DNA from: Candidatus Latescibacterota bacterium
GTDB taxonomy: Bacteria > Latescibacterota > UBA2968
Assembly: GCA_021295695.1 (NCBI GenBank)
Contig: JAGWBW010000008.1
Location: 1,115-65,114 of the forward strand
DNA length: 64,000 bases
Reading direction: 5' to 3'
Under the pieces are notes generated by a model. That model saw only the letters and a program-made list of their open reading frames with translations. It ran no database searches and was not told where the DNA came from. This document shows positions 50,757 through 61,992 of the stretch, piece by piece. Position numbers and translations under genes: made by a program. Every line of letters begins with the position of its first letter. Within the stretch, counting starts at the first letter, position 1.

Positions 50757-53456
50757 ATGAAGAATAAAGCTTTGGAGCGTGCCTACGATCCAAAAGATAT
50801 TGAGAAGACGTGGTATGATTTCTGGTACAGGAAGGGATATTTTCGCCCGGAGTTTCGCGCGACAGGTCCCGCCTATACGGTGACGATTCCGCCGCCCAAT
50901 GTGACGGGGGAGTTGCACATGGGTCACGCGCTACAGCACGCGATTCACGACGCGATGATTCGGTACAAGCGGATGCAGGGATTTCGCACGTTGTGTTTGC
51001 CCGGTACGGATCACGCGGGTATTGGCACACAGATGAAGGTGGAGCAAGAGATCTGGGAAAACGAAAAAAAGACGCGCCGCGAAATTGGGCGCAAAGCTTT
51101 GTTGAAGCGGATATGGGCCTGGCGGGAAAAATACGGCAGTACAATTTTGCGACAGTTGCGCGAGTTGGGCTGTAGTTATGATTGGTCGCGTGAGCGATTT
51201 ACAATGGATGAGGAGTACGTTCGGGCGGTGTTGGAGACATTCGTGCGTTTTTACGAGAAGGGCTGGATTTATCGGGGCAAACGCATGGTGAACTGGTGCC
51301 CACAGTGTGGTACTGTTATTTCCGACCTCGAGGTGGAAGAAAAAGAGGTCGATAGTCACCTGTGGCATATTCGGTACAAAGGGATAGATGCTGCGCCCGA
51401 TGTAGTTGTGGCGACAACGCGTCCGGAAACCATGCTGGGGGATACCGGGGTGGCGGTGCATCCATCTGATGTGCGATGGCGCGATGCCGTGGGTAAAATG
51501 GTGATGTTGCCGCTTATGGAACGCCCCATTCCCATTGTGGCAGATGACTATGCCGATCCAGAAATGGGGAGCGGTGCAGTGAAGGTGACACCGGCACACG
51601 ATCCCAATGATTACGAGATAGGACAGCGTCACGATTTACCCGAGATATCGGTTATTGGGCTGAACGGCCAGATGACGGAGAATGCGGGTGTTCACGCCGG
51701 GCAGGACCGGTATGCGTGTCGCAAGGCGGTAGTCGAGGCACTCGGCAATTTGGGTTTGATAGAAAAAATTGAGGATTATACCCACGCGGTGCCGCATCAC
51801 GATCGCTGTGGCACGGTGATTGAACCGATGCCAATGGAGCAGTGGTTTGTGGCGATGCGCGATTTGGCCGATTTGATTTTGCCCTTGATGCGCGAAAAAA
51901 AGATCGCTTATGTGCCGGATAGGTTTCGGGAATATTCGATTGAATGGCTGGAGAATATCCGCGACTGGTGTATTTCGAGGCAACTGTGGTGGGGACATCG
52001 CATTCCGGTGTGGACGTGCGAAAATTGTAGTGAGGTGATTGTGAATGCAGAGCCGCCCGAAGTGTGTACAACGTGTGGCAGTCAGCAGTTGATGCAAGAC
52101 CCGGATGTGCTCGATACGTGGTTTTCCTCGGCGCTGTGGCCTTTTGCAACACTGGGTTGGCCCGAAGATACAGAGGATTTGAAGCTGTTTCACCCGACAG
52201 ATTTGATGATTACGGGGCGGGATATTTTGTATCTGTGGGTGATTCGGATGATTATGACGGCTGTCGAATTTGTGGGCGAGATTCCGTTTCGGACGGTGCT
52301 GGTTCATCCAACAGTGCAAACGCGCGATGGCAAGCGCATGAGCAAGTCACTGGGTACTGGGATTGATCCGCGCGAATTGATCGAACGCTATGGCGCAGAC
52401 GCCACGCGCCTGTCGCTTTTGTATCAATGCGGTAGTTCGCAGGATATTCGGTTCGATGCCGATGTGAAGGACAATAAGTTGCAAGATTCGCCTATCGCTG
52501 AAATGTGCCGCAATTTTTGCAACAAAATCTGGAATGCGGCGCGGTTTGTGCAAATGAATCTGGATGATCGCGATATCCGCGATGTGGCGTTGCAGACGGT
52601 ACCCAAGCCGGTTACAGACCTTTCTGATCGGTGGATTTTGAGTTTGTACAATCGCACGGTGTTGCAGGTTACAGAGGCTTTGGAGGCGTATCGCTTTGAC
52701 GAAGCGGCGCGTGCGCTGTACGATTTTGTGTGGAGCGCGTATTGCGATTGGTATGTGGAGATGGCGAAAGTGCGCCTGTATGGCGATGATCCAATCGCCC
52801 GTCAAACTGCGCAGTCGATTTTGTGTGTTGTATTTGAAGGCACATTGCGCCTGCTACATCCTATCGCGCCTTTTATTTCTGAGGCGTTGTGGCAAACATT
52901 TCCACGCGAAGGCGAAGCACTTATTGTCGCGTCCTGGCCCAAATGCGACAAAACGCAATTTGATAAAGCAGCAGAGCGAGAAATGGCTTTGATGCGGGAT
53001 GTGGTAGGTGCTGTGCGCCATATTCGAGGCACAATGCGTATTCCACCGGGTAAGCGCGTGGATGTGGTTTATAAGACGAATTCTGAGGAGGCGCGTGCGA
53101 TTTTGACGTCTGTTCAGGACTATATGAAGGCGTTGGGGCGCATTGAAAATTTGACCCTCGGTGCGGCTTTGGAACGTCCGGCAGCGTCTGCGAGTGCTGT
53201 AGTCGGCGATGTGGAAATTTTTGTGCCTCTGGCTGGTGTGATTGATCTCACTGTGGAACGCCAGAGATTGGAGAAGGAGATTGGAGGATTGGAAAAGGCA
53301 CTGGGCGGATTGGAAAAGAAGTTGAGCAATGCGGGTTTTTTGAACAATGCCCCTGCAGAGGTCGTGACAAAAGAGCGTGAGCGCGAGCGCGAATATCGGG
53401 AGACGCTGTTGAAGTTGCGGGAAAATTTCGCGGTGCTTTCAGAGACCGGTAATTAA
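50757..53456 (+). CDS. valS: Valyl-tRNA synthetase
   Basis: 899 residues from the ATG at 50757, 11 bases after AGGAG; the in-frame ATG at 50748 is only two bases from that site. Class I motifs: PPPNVTGELHMGHAL (HIGH) and DGKRMSKSLGTG (KMSKS). The editing domain has TTRPETMLGDTGVAV and the specific PAHDPNDYEIG. WCPQCG and WTCENC..CTTCG are zinc-knuckle pairs. The C-terminal coiled arm (VERQRLEKEIGGLEKALGG) is present. It charges tRNA-Val. Confidence 0.97.
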   Translation: MKNKALERAYDPKDIEKTWYDFWYRKGYFRPEFRATGPAYTVTIPPPNVTGELHMGHALQHAIHDAMIRYKRMQGFRTLCLPGTDHAGIGTQMKVEQEIWENEKKTRREIGRKALLKRIWAWREKYGSTILRQLRELGCSYDWSRERFTMDEEYVRAVLETFVRFYEKGWIYRGKRMVNWCPQCGTVISDLEVEEKEVDSHLWHIRYKGIDAAPDVVVATTRPETMLGDTGVAVHPSDVRWRDAVGKMVMLPLMERPIPIVADDYADPEMGSGAVKVTPAHDPNDYEIGQRHDLPEISVIGLNGQMTENAGVHAGQDRYACRKAVVEALGNLGLIEKIEDYTHAVPHHDRCGTVIEPMPMEQWFVAMRDLADLILPLMREKKIAYVPDRFREYSIEWLENIRDWCISRQLWWGHRIPVWTCENCSEVIVNAEPPEVCTTCGSQQLMQDPDVLDTWFSSALWPFATLGWPEDTEDLKLFHPTDLMITGRDILYLWVIRMIMTAVEFVGEIPFRTVLVHPTVQTRDGKRMSKSLGTGIDPRELIERYGADATRLSLLYQCGSSQDIRFDADVKDNKLQDSPIAEMCRNFCNKIWNAARFVQMNLDDRDIRDVALQTVPKPVTDLSDRWILSLYNRTVLQVTEALEAYRFDEAARALYDFVWSAYCDWYVEMAKVRLYGDDPIARQTAQSILCVVFEGTLRLLHPIAPFISEALWQTFPREGEALIVASWPKCDKTQFDKAAEREMALMRDVVGAVRHIRGTMRIPPGKRVDVVYKTNSEEARAILTSVQDYMKALGRIENLTLGAALERPAASASAVVGDVEIFVPLAGVIDLTVERQRLEKEIGGLEKALGGLEKKLSNAGFLNNAPAEVVTKEREREREYRETLLKLRENFAVLSETGN

Positions 53457-53459
53457 AAC

Positions 53460-53939
53460 ATGTCTGAACATTTGGAAGTAAAGCTCGGAAAATTGCTTCG
53501 AGAACGAGGCTGGACTATTGCAGTCGCAGAAACCACAACAGGGGGGTTGATCAGCGCCCGCATTGTTTCGGTTCCGGGTAGTTCGGCTTATTATGAGCGG
53601 GGGGTTATTGCGTATAGCGCGTTGTCCAAATGCGATATGCTGGGGATAGATGTGGAGGTGATGGATACGTACGGTGCAGTGAGCGCAGAAGCCGCGTGCG
53701 CAATGGCCAAAGGCGTGCGAAAAGTGAGTGGTGCAGATTTGGGCTTGGCCGAGACCGGGATCGCAGGTCCCATTCGCGGTCGGTCGGCCAAGCCCATCGG
53801 TACGGCGTATATCGCACTTGCCGGTGCAGAAGGTGTGGTGTGTAAAGATTTTCGATTTGATGGGGGGCGCGATGCGATTCGCAATGAGATATCAGATGCT
53901 GCCCTGCAAATGGTGATTGAGGCGGGAGAAAAAAGTTGA
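53460..53939 (+). CDS. CinA C-terminal domain (PncC-like) protein
   Basis: 159 residues, three bases after valS. The fold is shown by VAVAETTTGGLISARIVSVPGSS, VIAYSALSKCDMLGI, GAVSAEAACAMAKGVR, GLAETGIAGP and GTAYIALAG. PncC hydrolyses nicotinamide mononucleotide to nicotinate mononucleotide in pyridine-nucleotide recycling. In most members the first motif reads AESCTGG; here it is AETTTGG, with Thr in place of the Ser. Activity is therefore less certain than the fold. The usual partner recA or pgsA is not adjacent. Confidence 0.85.
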   Translation: MSEHLEVKLGKLLRERGWTIAVAETTTGGLISARIVSVPGSSAYYERGVIAYSALSKCDMLGIDVEVMDTYGAVSAEAACAMAKGVRKVSGADLGLAETGIAGPIRGRSAKPIGTAYIALAGAEGVVCKDFRFDGGRDAIRNEISDAALQMVIEAGEKS

Positions 53940-53984
53940 TAACTGATGTTACGCAGTTTATGAAAAAAACTTCATTTTACCACC

Positions 53985-54023
53985 ATATCTTGTATATCTT
54001 ATTTCAAATAAATCACAAGATAT
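53985..54023. promoter_or_regulatory. 9-bp inverted repeat before the STAS remnants
   Basis: ATATCTTGT (53985-53993) and ACAAGATAT (54015-54023), perfect arms 21 bases apart in AT-rich DNA. No gene lies in 53940-54128; it may be an operator or a recombination scar. Confidence 0.35.
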
Positions 54024-54128
54024 AGAGTCGCTGCATAATATCAACTGATAACTTGATTTTTTGGGCGTTCAGCCGTATTTTCAGTGCCCTGCGCGATATT
54101 CAATGAGTTTTGGGTTTTGGAGGTTTGT

Positions 54129-54450
54129 ATGAGAATTTCGGAAAAGATCCGCGGCGATGTCGTTGTCTTAACCCTGTCGGGTGAATTGATGAGCGGTCCC
54201 GAAGTTGCCCCATTTCAAGATCATATTAAAAAACTTGTAAATGAAGGTATGAAAAAAGTGGTGGTTGATTTTTCCAGGGTGAGATGGTTTGGCAGTGACG
54301 ACGTTGCGTGGTGAAGGCGGCGATTTGAGATTGACGGGCGTTACCAGGAAGATTGAAAGTATTTTGATGGTTACGCAGTTGGCGAATATTTTTAAGACCC
54401 TACCTACGGTAGATCGAGCCGTGGAAAGTTTTGCAGATAATGACGCATAG
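54129..54450 (+). pseudogene. STAS-domain (anti-sigma factor antagonist) gene, copy 1, broken
   Basis: The ATG with GGAGG upstream opens MRISEKIRGDVVVLTLSGEL, then the core VVVDFSRVRWFGS that carries the phosphorylatable-Ser region. There the frame breaks: the original reading ends after DDVAW, while the true continuation (TLRGEGGDLRLTG, then IFKTLPTVDRAVESFAD) is in another frame to 54450. About ten codons around the conserved Ser loop are missing. Intact relatives work in partner-switching control of sigma factors. The second copy at 54499 shares its sequence at the core. Confidence 0.75.
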
Positions 54451-54498
54451 CAATTTTTTTTGGTCGTTCAATTTTTGGAAGAGTTGTGCGCAAAATTG

Positions 54499-54836
54499 AT
54501 GAGAGTGAAAGTTGACATTCGCGATCACGTCGCGGTTTTGACTGTATCGGGTACCCTGATGAGCGGTCCTACAGTCGTTCCTTTTCAGCACTATGTCGAA
54601 GAGGTCATGGCCGATGGCATTACAAATGTCGTGGTCGATTTTTCCAGGGTGAGATGGTTTGGCAGCACGATGTTAGGCGTGTTGGCGGTCAGCCTGGAGA
54701 TGTTGAGAAATGCCGAAACCGGATGGAGAGTTTGATGATGGTCGGAAAATTGTCGTCGCATTTTCGCACGTTGGAATCCGTTGATGCGGCTATCGAAAGC
54801 TTTGTATCCGATCCACCGGTGAGACGAGAAACGTAA
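54499..54836 (+). pseudogene. STAS-domain gene, copy 2, broken
   Basis: Opens MRVKVDIRDHVAVLTVSGTL and keeps an intact core with VVVDFSRVRWFGSTMLGVLAVSLEML, including the Ser-Thr loop. It stops after ETGWRV; the rest (ESLMMVGKLSSHFRTLESVD to RRET) continues in another frame to 54836. About ten codons corresponding to the GGDLRLTGVT strand of copy 1 are lost, a different deletion from copy 1. The truncated 78-residue form could still fold partly, so some function cannot be excluded. Confidence 0.72.
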
Positions 54837-54880
54837 ATTGCCCCAAAATTATCATCCGTATTTCGCAAACAAAAAAGGGG

Positions 54881-54920
54881 TGCGATTATATCGCAATCCC
54901 TCATCGGCCCGGCGATGAGG
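54881..54920 (+). promoter_or_regulatory. Two adjacent hairpins in the 5' region of the transglycosylase gene
   Basis: TGCGAT-TAT-ATCGCA (54881-54895) and CCTCATCG/CGATGAGG with a 6-base loop (54899-54920). No T-run follows, so a 5'-leader structure or a binding site is more likely than a terminator. Confidence 0.4.
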
Positions 54921-54947
54921 CTATATCATTGAAAGGAGACACATCGT

Positions 54948-57080
54948 ATGTTGCATCGTATGATCCCCTTAGCACTGATGTTCTTATGTGCTTTTGTACA
55001 GTGCAGCGAAAAACAACCCATATCTGCACCACCCAAATACACTGGCGATCTTCCGCAATTGCAGGCTCGCGGCGCGTTGCGGGTAATCGTCCGTCCAGAT
55101 CCAATCACCTATATGCCCCGGCAGGCGGAACAAGTGACGCTCAACTACGATATTGCCCGCGGTCTGGCCGAAGTACTCAAGCTGAATCTGGAGATTGTAA
55201 AGGTCACAAGTTATTCACAGATGATGGAAAAATTACTGATAGGCGAGGGCGATATTGTCGCCTCCAGCCTGACAATTACGCCAGAGCGGGAAGCGCATGC
55301 GGCGTTTTCAGTGCCATATCTCTACGTGGATGAATATCTGGTTACGGCGTCTGGTGACAGTTTGCCCGAGAAAATTGCAGATCTCGCTGGTATGGCGATC
55401 AGCGTGCGGCGGTCCAGTTCGTACTATCAGACCCTGGTCAAAATTCAGCAACAGGTTCCGTCTTTGAACATCCACACTGTACCGGAAACGCTCAGTATCG
55501 AGAACTTGCTGGAAGGGGTTGCAAGCGGCAAATACGCAGCGACCGTATCCGACGCGCATTTGTGGCACGCCCTGTCTGGCTATTACGACAGTTTGGTCAC
55601 GCCGATAGTACTGGCTGAAGATCGTCCGCTCGCCCTGATGATGCGCCCAGGCGATACACAGCTCAAGGTCAAGGTAGATGAGTATTTGCTGGCACATCAA
55701 TTTACGCGCCACCGCCAGCAGACATTTACCGACGATCTGACGGGCCTGAAAGAACGCCGTCGGTTGCGGATGATCACGCGCAATAATGCGATGACGTATT
55801 TTATTTATCGGGGGCAGCAGATAGGGTTCGAATACGAGCTTATGAAGCGATTTGCCTCGCAGCACGACCTGCGTCTCGAAATTGTCATCCCGAATAGTCA
55901 CGCCGAATTGTTGTCGTATTTGAATGAAGGTAGGGGCGATGTCGTAGCTTCGGCAATGACCATCACTGAGGTGCGGCAAGAGCAGGCGGCATTTACGCAA
56001 CCCTATAATGAAGTGAGCGAACTAGTGGTGGTACATGCGGATGGCGATTCGATTGCCAGCCTTCAGGATTTGGCCGGGCGGACGATACATGTGCGCGCCA
56101 GTTCTTCGTTTTATACGACTCTGATGGCGTTGCAGGATTCCATCAAAGGTCTCGAGATTGCGTTGGTGCCCGACAATGTAGAAACCGAAGATATTTTAGC
56201 CGGGGTTGAAGAGGGTCTTTATGACCTCACGCTGTGCGATTCCAATTTGCTCGATATAGAACGCGCTTATGGACGCCGCCTCAAAGCCGCTTTGAGTATA
56301 AAGCCCACAGCGCTGGGCTGGGCGGTTCGCAAGGACAATTCAGACTTGCTGGCGGCACTCAACGAATATATAAAAGAAGAAAAAGGCGGTTTGTTTTTTA
56401 ATATAATGAAAAAGAGGTATTTTAAGAGCACGCGCGCTGTCGCCAGAGCCAAAGACTCAATGCGGGTCGGGCTGAGCGGTCAGTTGTCGCCTTATGATGA
56501 ATTGGCAAAAAAATACGCCTCTCAATACGGACAGGACTGGCGGTTGATTACCGCACAGATGTACCAGGAATCCAGATTTGATCCAGCGGCTGTTAGCTGG
56601 GTCGGCGCGCAGGGGCTGATGCAGGTGATGCCGAGCACGGGAGAGGATTTGGGTTTTACCGATCTTCACGAACCTCAGGAGAGCATACACGCGGGGGTGA
56701 AGTACATGCACCAGCTCATTAACCGGTTCGATCACAAGCTCCCGATGGAAGTGCGGATTCGATTTGCGCTGGCCTCTTATAATGTGGGATACGGCCATGT
56801 GCTCGATGCCCGTCGCCTGGCGCGGGAAATGGGATGGGATCCCAACCGCTGGTTTGGCAATGTGGAACAGGCGATGCGCTTGCTGTCCCAACCGGACTAC
56901 TACGAGCGGGCGCGATACGGTTTCTGCCGAGGCGGTCAGCCCGTACACTATGTCAAAAATATTCAGAATTTCTACGATGCTTATGTCGAAATCCTGAATA
57001 CGACAATACCTGCAAAGGCAACTCAGCCGCTTAGCTCGGGCTTCTTTGGATCTCCGCCTGCTACAGAAGATCGTCGCTGA
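54948..57080 (+). CDS. Membrane-bound lytic transglycosylase (MltF-like) with two solute-binding domains
   Basis: 710 residues with AAAGGAG before the ATG. The signal peptide ends in a lipobox (FVQC), so it is a lipoprotein. Residues 40-245 are one SBP_bac_3 domain (RGALRVIVRPDPITYM, GDIVASSLTITPEREAHAAFS) and 255-480 a second (RRRLRMITRNNAMTYFIY, GDVVASAMTITEVRQEQAAFT). About 510-650 is an SLT domain with catalytic Glu541 in QMYQESRFDP, AQGLMQVMPST and ALASYNVGYGHV. E. coli MltF has a single binding domain of this type; the second is an addition. The binding domains probably sense murein fragments or other ligands and tune wall cutting. Confidence 0.85.
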   Translation: MLHRMIPLALMFLCAFVQCSEKQPISAPPKYTGDLPQLQARGALRVIVRPDPITYMPRQAEQVTLNYDIARGLAEVLKLNLEIVKVTSYSQMMEKLLIGEGDIVASSLTITPEREAHAAFSVPYLYVDEYLVTASGDSLPEKIADLAGMAISVRRSSSYYQTLVKIQQQVPSLNIHTVPETLSIENLLEGVASGKYAATVSDAHLWHALSGYYDSLVTPIVLAEDRPLALMMRPGDTQLKVKVDEYLLAHQFTRHRQQTFTDDLTGLKERRRLRMITRNNAMTYFIYRGQQIGFEYELMKRFASQHDLRLEIVIPNSHAELLSYLNEGRGDVVASAMTITEVRQEQAAFTQPYNEVSELVVVHADGDSIASLQDLAGRTIHVRASSSFYTTLMALQDSIKGLEIALVPDNVETEDILAGVEEGLYDLTLCDSNLLDIERAYGRRLKAALSIKPTALGWAVRKDNSDLLAALNEYIKEEKGGLFFNIMKKRYFKSTRAVARAKDSMRVGLSGQLSPYDELAKKYASQYGQDWRLITAQMYQESRFDPAAVSWVGAQGLMQVMPSTGEDLGFTDLHEPQESIHAGVKYMHQLINRFDHKLPMEVRIRFALASYNVGYGHVLDARRLAREMGWDPNRWFGNVEQAMRLLSQPDYYERARYGFCRGGQPVHYVKNIQNFYDAYVEILNTTIPAKATQPLSSGFFGSPPATEDRR

Positions 57081-57097
57081 GGCGCCACCCCTTTTTT

Positions 57098-57131
57098 CAG
57101 GTAGTGCTCTGTTTTTTTAGAGCACTACCTG
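57098..57131. terminator. Hairpin terminator between the transglycosylase gene and thiC
   Basis: Perfect 13-bp arms CAGGTAGTGCTCT/AGAGCACTACCTG around a T-rich 8-base loop. It serves convergent genes; the T-run after the stem is weak on plus. Confidence 0.75.
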
Positions 57132-57165
57132 TTCTTATTTCTCGATTTTATTTTTCCTTTCTGCC

Positions 57166-59165
<2,000 letters not shown>

Positions 59166-59183
59166 TATTGAACGGATGGTGAG

Positions 59184-59220
59184 ACCACTTTTCGACTCTA
59201 TGCGAAGGGTGGTTTTTTTT
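59184..59220 (+). terminator. Riboswitch-linked terminator before thiO
   Basis: Arms ACCACTTTTCG and CGAAGGGTGGT (two G-U pairs), 8-base loop, then eight T. It sits 15 bases before the thiO start: the expression platform of the plus-strand riboswitch. Confidence 0.9.
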
Positions 59221-59234
59221 ACCTTGAGGCTGTG

Positions 59235-60371
59235 ATGGCACAAAAGCGCGTGCTCATTGTGGGTGGTGGGGCGATTGGGCTGGCGATTGGCTGGCGGTTG
59301 GCGCGTGCGGGGTCTGCTGTGGTTCTGTTTGATCGGGGTCGCGTTGGGCACTCGGCGAGTTGGGCTTCGGCGGGTATGTTGTCGCCGCTGTCAGAGGTGC
59401 AATTTGAAGAGGAAGATCTGTTGCATCTCGGCCTGAAGGGGCTGGCGGTTTATCCTGAATTTGTTGGTGAATTGGAAGCCGAGACCGGGTGTTGTGTGGG
59501 CTATCGCCGCGATGGGGTGCTGCTGGTGGGCATTACGCAAGACGATCTGGAGTACTTAAAATTTCGGTATCGCTATCAGCGCGATTTGGGATTGTCTGTG
59601 ACCTATCTCTCGGGCGATGGGGCGCGGGAACGGGAGCCGCACTTGTCGGCTCAAGTGAGTGCTGCTGTGTGGTGTCCAGGCGATCATCAAGTGGATAATC
59701 GGCGTCTGGTAATGGCATTGAAGAAGGGGCTTGTGGCGGCAGGTGGCGAGGTGTTTGAAGAGATGGGGGTAGATGAACTTTTGATAGATGGGACGCGTGT
59801 GCGCGGGGTGCGAGTTGGCGAGGATATTATCGAAGGCGATACAGTGGTGCTGGCTTCGGGATGCTGGTCGCGTTTGATACCGGGGTTGCCCGATTGTGCC
59901 AGGCCTCCGGTGCGACCCGTGCGCGGGCAGATTATGCGCCTGGTGATGACGGAGGATTTTGCGCTCAATACGATGGTCTGGTATTCGCGGGTAGCGACTT
60001 CTACGGTGGCGTATCTCGTGCCCAAGAATAATGGGCATCTCGTTTTGGGTGCTACGTCAGAAGAGATGGGGTTTGATGAAGATGTGACCGCAGGGGGGAT
60101 GTTTGAGCTGTTGCGCGCCGCGTGGGAAGTGGTGCCGGGGGTTTACGATTTGCCCATGGTTGAGTCCACGGCGGGGTTGCGTCCAGGTAGCCGAGATGAC
60201 GCGCCTATTTTGGGCAAGACGCCTGTTGAGGGTTTAATTATGGCAACAGGCCATTATCGGAAAGGTATTTTGCTGATGCCGTTGACTGCGCTATCTATTG
60301 CCGAAGTGATTTTGGAGGGGCGTACCCCAGCACTTATTCGGCCTTTTGGGATTGACCGATTTGGATTATGA
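59235..60371 (+). CDS. thiO: Glycine oxidase ThiO
   Basis: 378 residues from the ATG at 59235 (TTGAGG upstream; GTG three bases earlier possible). The FAD-binding motif VGGGAIGLAIGW opens the protein, followed by GHSASWASAGMLSP and, near the C-terminus, STAGLRPGSRDDAPILG and GHYRKGILLMP. ThiO oxidises glycine to the imine (dehydroglycine) used by ThiG to build the thiazole ring, in aerobes in place of ThiH. Its place at the head of thiS-thiG confirms the role. Confidence 0.93.
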   Translation: MAQKRVLIVGGGAIGLAIGWRLARAGSAVVLFDRGRVGHSASWASAGMLSPLSEVQFEEEDLLHLGLKGLAVYPEFVGELEAETGCCVGYRRDGVLLVGITQDDLEYLKFRYRYQRDLGLSVTYLSGDGAREREPHLSAQVSAAVWCPGDHQVDNRRLVMALKKGLVAAGGEVFEEMGVDELLIDGTRVRGVRVGEDIIEGDTVVLASGCWSRLIPGLPDCARPPVRPVRGQIMRLVMTEDFALNTMVWYSRVATSTVAYLVPKNNGHLVLGATSEEMGFDEDVTAGGMFELLRAAWEVVPGVYDLPMVESTAGLRPGSRDDAPILGKTPVEGLIMATGHYRKGILLMPLTALSIAEVILEGRTPALIRPFGIDRFGL

Positions 60372-60374
60372 CCC

Positions 60375-60581
60375 ATGCAACTTACAGTGAATGGTCAAAA
60401 GCAATCAGTGGATGATGCGTCAACGCTACTCGATTTGCTGATTGAGATGAATATTGGTACTGAGCAAAAGGGCATTGCCGTGGCTCTGAATACCGAGGTC
60501 GTAGCGCGGGCAATGTGGGCAGATACGCGGTTGTGTAATGGTGACCGGGTGGATATTATTCACGCGGTTCAGGGAGGGTAG
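60375..60581 (+). CDS. thiS: Sulfur carrier protein ThiS
   Basis: 68 residues with a ubiquitin-like fold ([21 protein letters not shown]) and the required C-terminal Gly-Gly (HAVQGG). It carries the thiocarboxylate sulfur to ThiG. The activating enzyme ThiF is not in the window. It lies three bases after thiO. Confidence 0.93.
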   Translation: MQLTVNGQKQSVDDASTLLDLLIEMNIGTEQKGIAVALNTEVVARAMWADTRLCNGDRVDIIHAVQGG

Positions 60582-60604
60582 CGGGGAATAACTGTGAGGG
60601 TATT

Positions 60605-61381
60605 ATGACTGGAGATTTTAAGATAGCAGGCGTAACATACCGTTCAAGATTGCTGATAGGCACTGCGCGTTATCCCAATATGCAGGTGATGTTGAAGTCT
60701 ATTGAAGCCAGTGGCGCAGAGATTGTAACGGTGGGCATCCGGCGGCTCAATATGAATGAAGAATCTGGCGAGGGGGTTCTCAATTTGCTCGACCGATCGC
60801 GGTGCACTATTTTGCCAAATACTGCAGGATGTTTTACGGCTCAAGATGCGGTGCTTACTGCGCGGTTGGCACGTGAAGCGCTGGAAACCGATCTGATTAA
60901 GTTAGAGGTGATTGGCGATGAACGCACTTTGTTTCCAGATGTGGTGGGGTTACTCCAGGCTGCCGAGATACTGGTGAACGATGGGTTTACTGTGTTGCCC
61001 TATTGCAATGACGATCCCATTACCTGTAAGAAATTGGAAGATTTGGGGTGTGCCGCTGTGATGCCTCTGGGTGCGCCCATTGGTTCGGGAATGGGGATTC
61101 GGAATCCGTACAATATTCAGATTATTTTGGATTCGGTCAATGTGCCGGTTATTGTCGATGCGGGTGTGGGGACCGCCTCGGACGCTGCTCTGGCGATGGA
61201 ATTGGGTTGTGATGGCGTGTTGTTGAATACGGCAGTGGCAGGTGCGCGGCATCCGGTGAAGATGGCGATGGCAATGAAAAAAGGTGTTGAAGCCGGACGG
61301 TTGGCTTTTGAAGCTGGGCGGATTCCCAGAAAGCTGTACGCAACGGCTTCGACAGCGATGGAAGGACGGGTGGAAGTGTGA
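60605..61381 (+). CDS. thiG: Thiazole synthase ThiG
   Basis: 258 residues. A TIM barrel whose Schiff-base lysine is Lys99 in [10 protein letters not shown]. Other blocks are [61 protein letters not shown] and [15 protein letters not shown]. It condenses deoxyxylulose phosphate, dehydroglycine and ThiS thiocarboxylate to the thiazole. The stop overlaps the GTG of the next gene. Confidence 0.96.
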   Translation: MTGDFKIAGVTYRSRLLIGTARYPNMQVMLKSIEASGAEIVTVGIRRLNMNEESGEGVLNLLDRSRCTILPNTAGCFTAQDAVLTARLAREALETDLIKLEVIGDERTLFPDVVGLLQAAEILVNDGFTVLPYCNDDPITCKKLEDLGCAAVMPLGAPIGSGMGIRNPYNIQIILDSVNVPVIVDAGVGTASDAALAMELGCDGVLLNTAVAGARHPVKMAMAMKKGVEAGRLAFEAGRIPRKLYATASTAMEGRVEV

Positions 61382-61992
61382 ATTCATTACCACCTCTCTA
61401 TCTGATTGCCGATCGGGCAACGTGCGGTGATCGACCAATGATGGATGTGCTCGCGCGTGCGATGGATGCCGGGGTGCGGCTGGTGCAGTTGCGGGAAAAA
61501 AATCTGGATAGAGATGTGTTAGAAGCTCTGGCTGAGCAGGTGTTGTCGTTGATGGCGCGTTATGATGCGATGCTGTTGATTAATGCAGCAGTAGATATTG
61601 CCGTGAAGATTGGCGCGCAGGGTGTGCATTTGCCAGGTGGTGCATTGCCGCGGGTGGTTCGAGGTCGGGTCGAGCCGTCATTTTTAATTGGTTATTCCGC
61701 GCATACCCATGCGGAATTAGATTGCGCTGGTGGGGCAGATTTTGTGACGTATAGCCCCATTTTTACACCGGGGTCCAAGCCCGGGTATGATGGTGTGGAA
61801 GTAGGGCTTGAGGGGTTGGCGAATGCGGTGACGCATTTTCGCTTACCCGTTTACGCGTTGGGGGGGATTACGCCTGATCGCGCAGCCAAATGTCGCACGA
61901 CGGGATGTGCGGGCGTCGCGGTGATGTCGGGTATTTTGGCTGCGAAATATCCGGCCAAGGCGGTATGTGAATTTTTGAAGGTATGGGAATGA
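61378..61992 (+). CDS. ThiE-superfamily protein, probably thiazole tautomerase (TenI-like)
   Basis: 204 residues from the GTG at 61378 that overlaps the thiG stop. The TMP-synthase barrel is clear ([48 protein letters not shown]). Two magnesium-binding positions of true ThiE are lost: the ND of VNDRVD is NA in LLINAAVD, and the acidic HLGQDD is HLPGGA. An SAHTHAEL segment recalls the TenI His loop. The canonical ThiE is encoded 0.8 kb downstream, so this paralog is better read as TenI, which aromatises the thiazole made by ThiG. Position right after thiG fits. Confidence 0.7.
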   Translation: MNSLPPLYLIADRATCGDRPMMDVLARAMDAGVRLVQLREKNLDRDVLEALAEQVLSLMARYDAMLLINAAVDIAVKIGAQGVHLPGGALPRVVRGRVEPSFLIGYSAHTHAELDCAGGADFVTYSPIFTPGSKPGYDGVEVGLEGLANAVTHFRLPVYALGGITPDRAAKCRTTGCAGVAVMSGILAAKYPAKAVCEFLKVWE

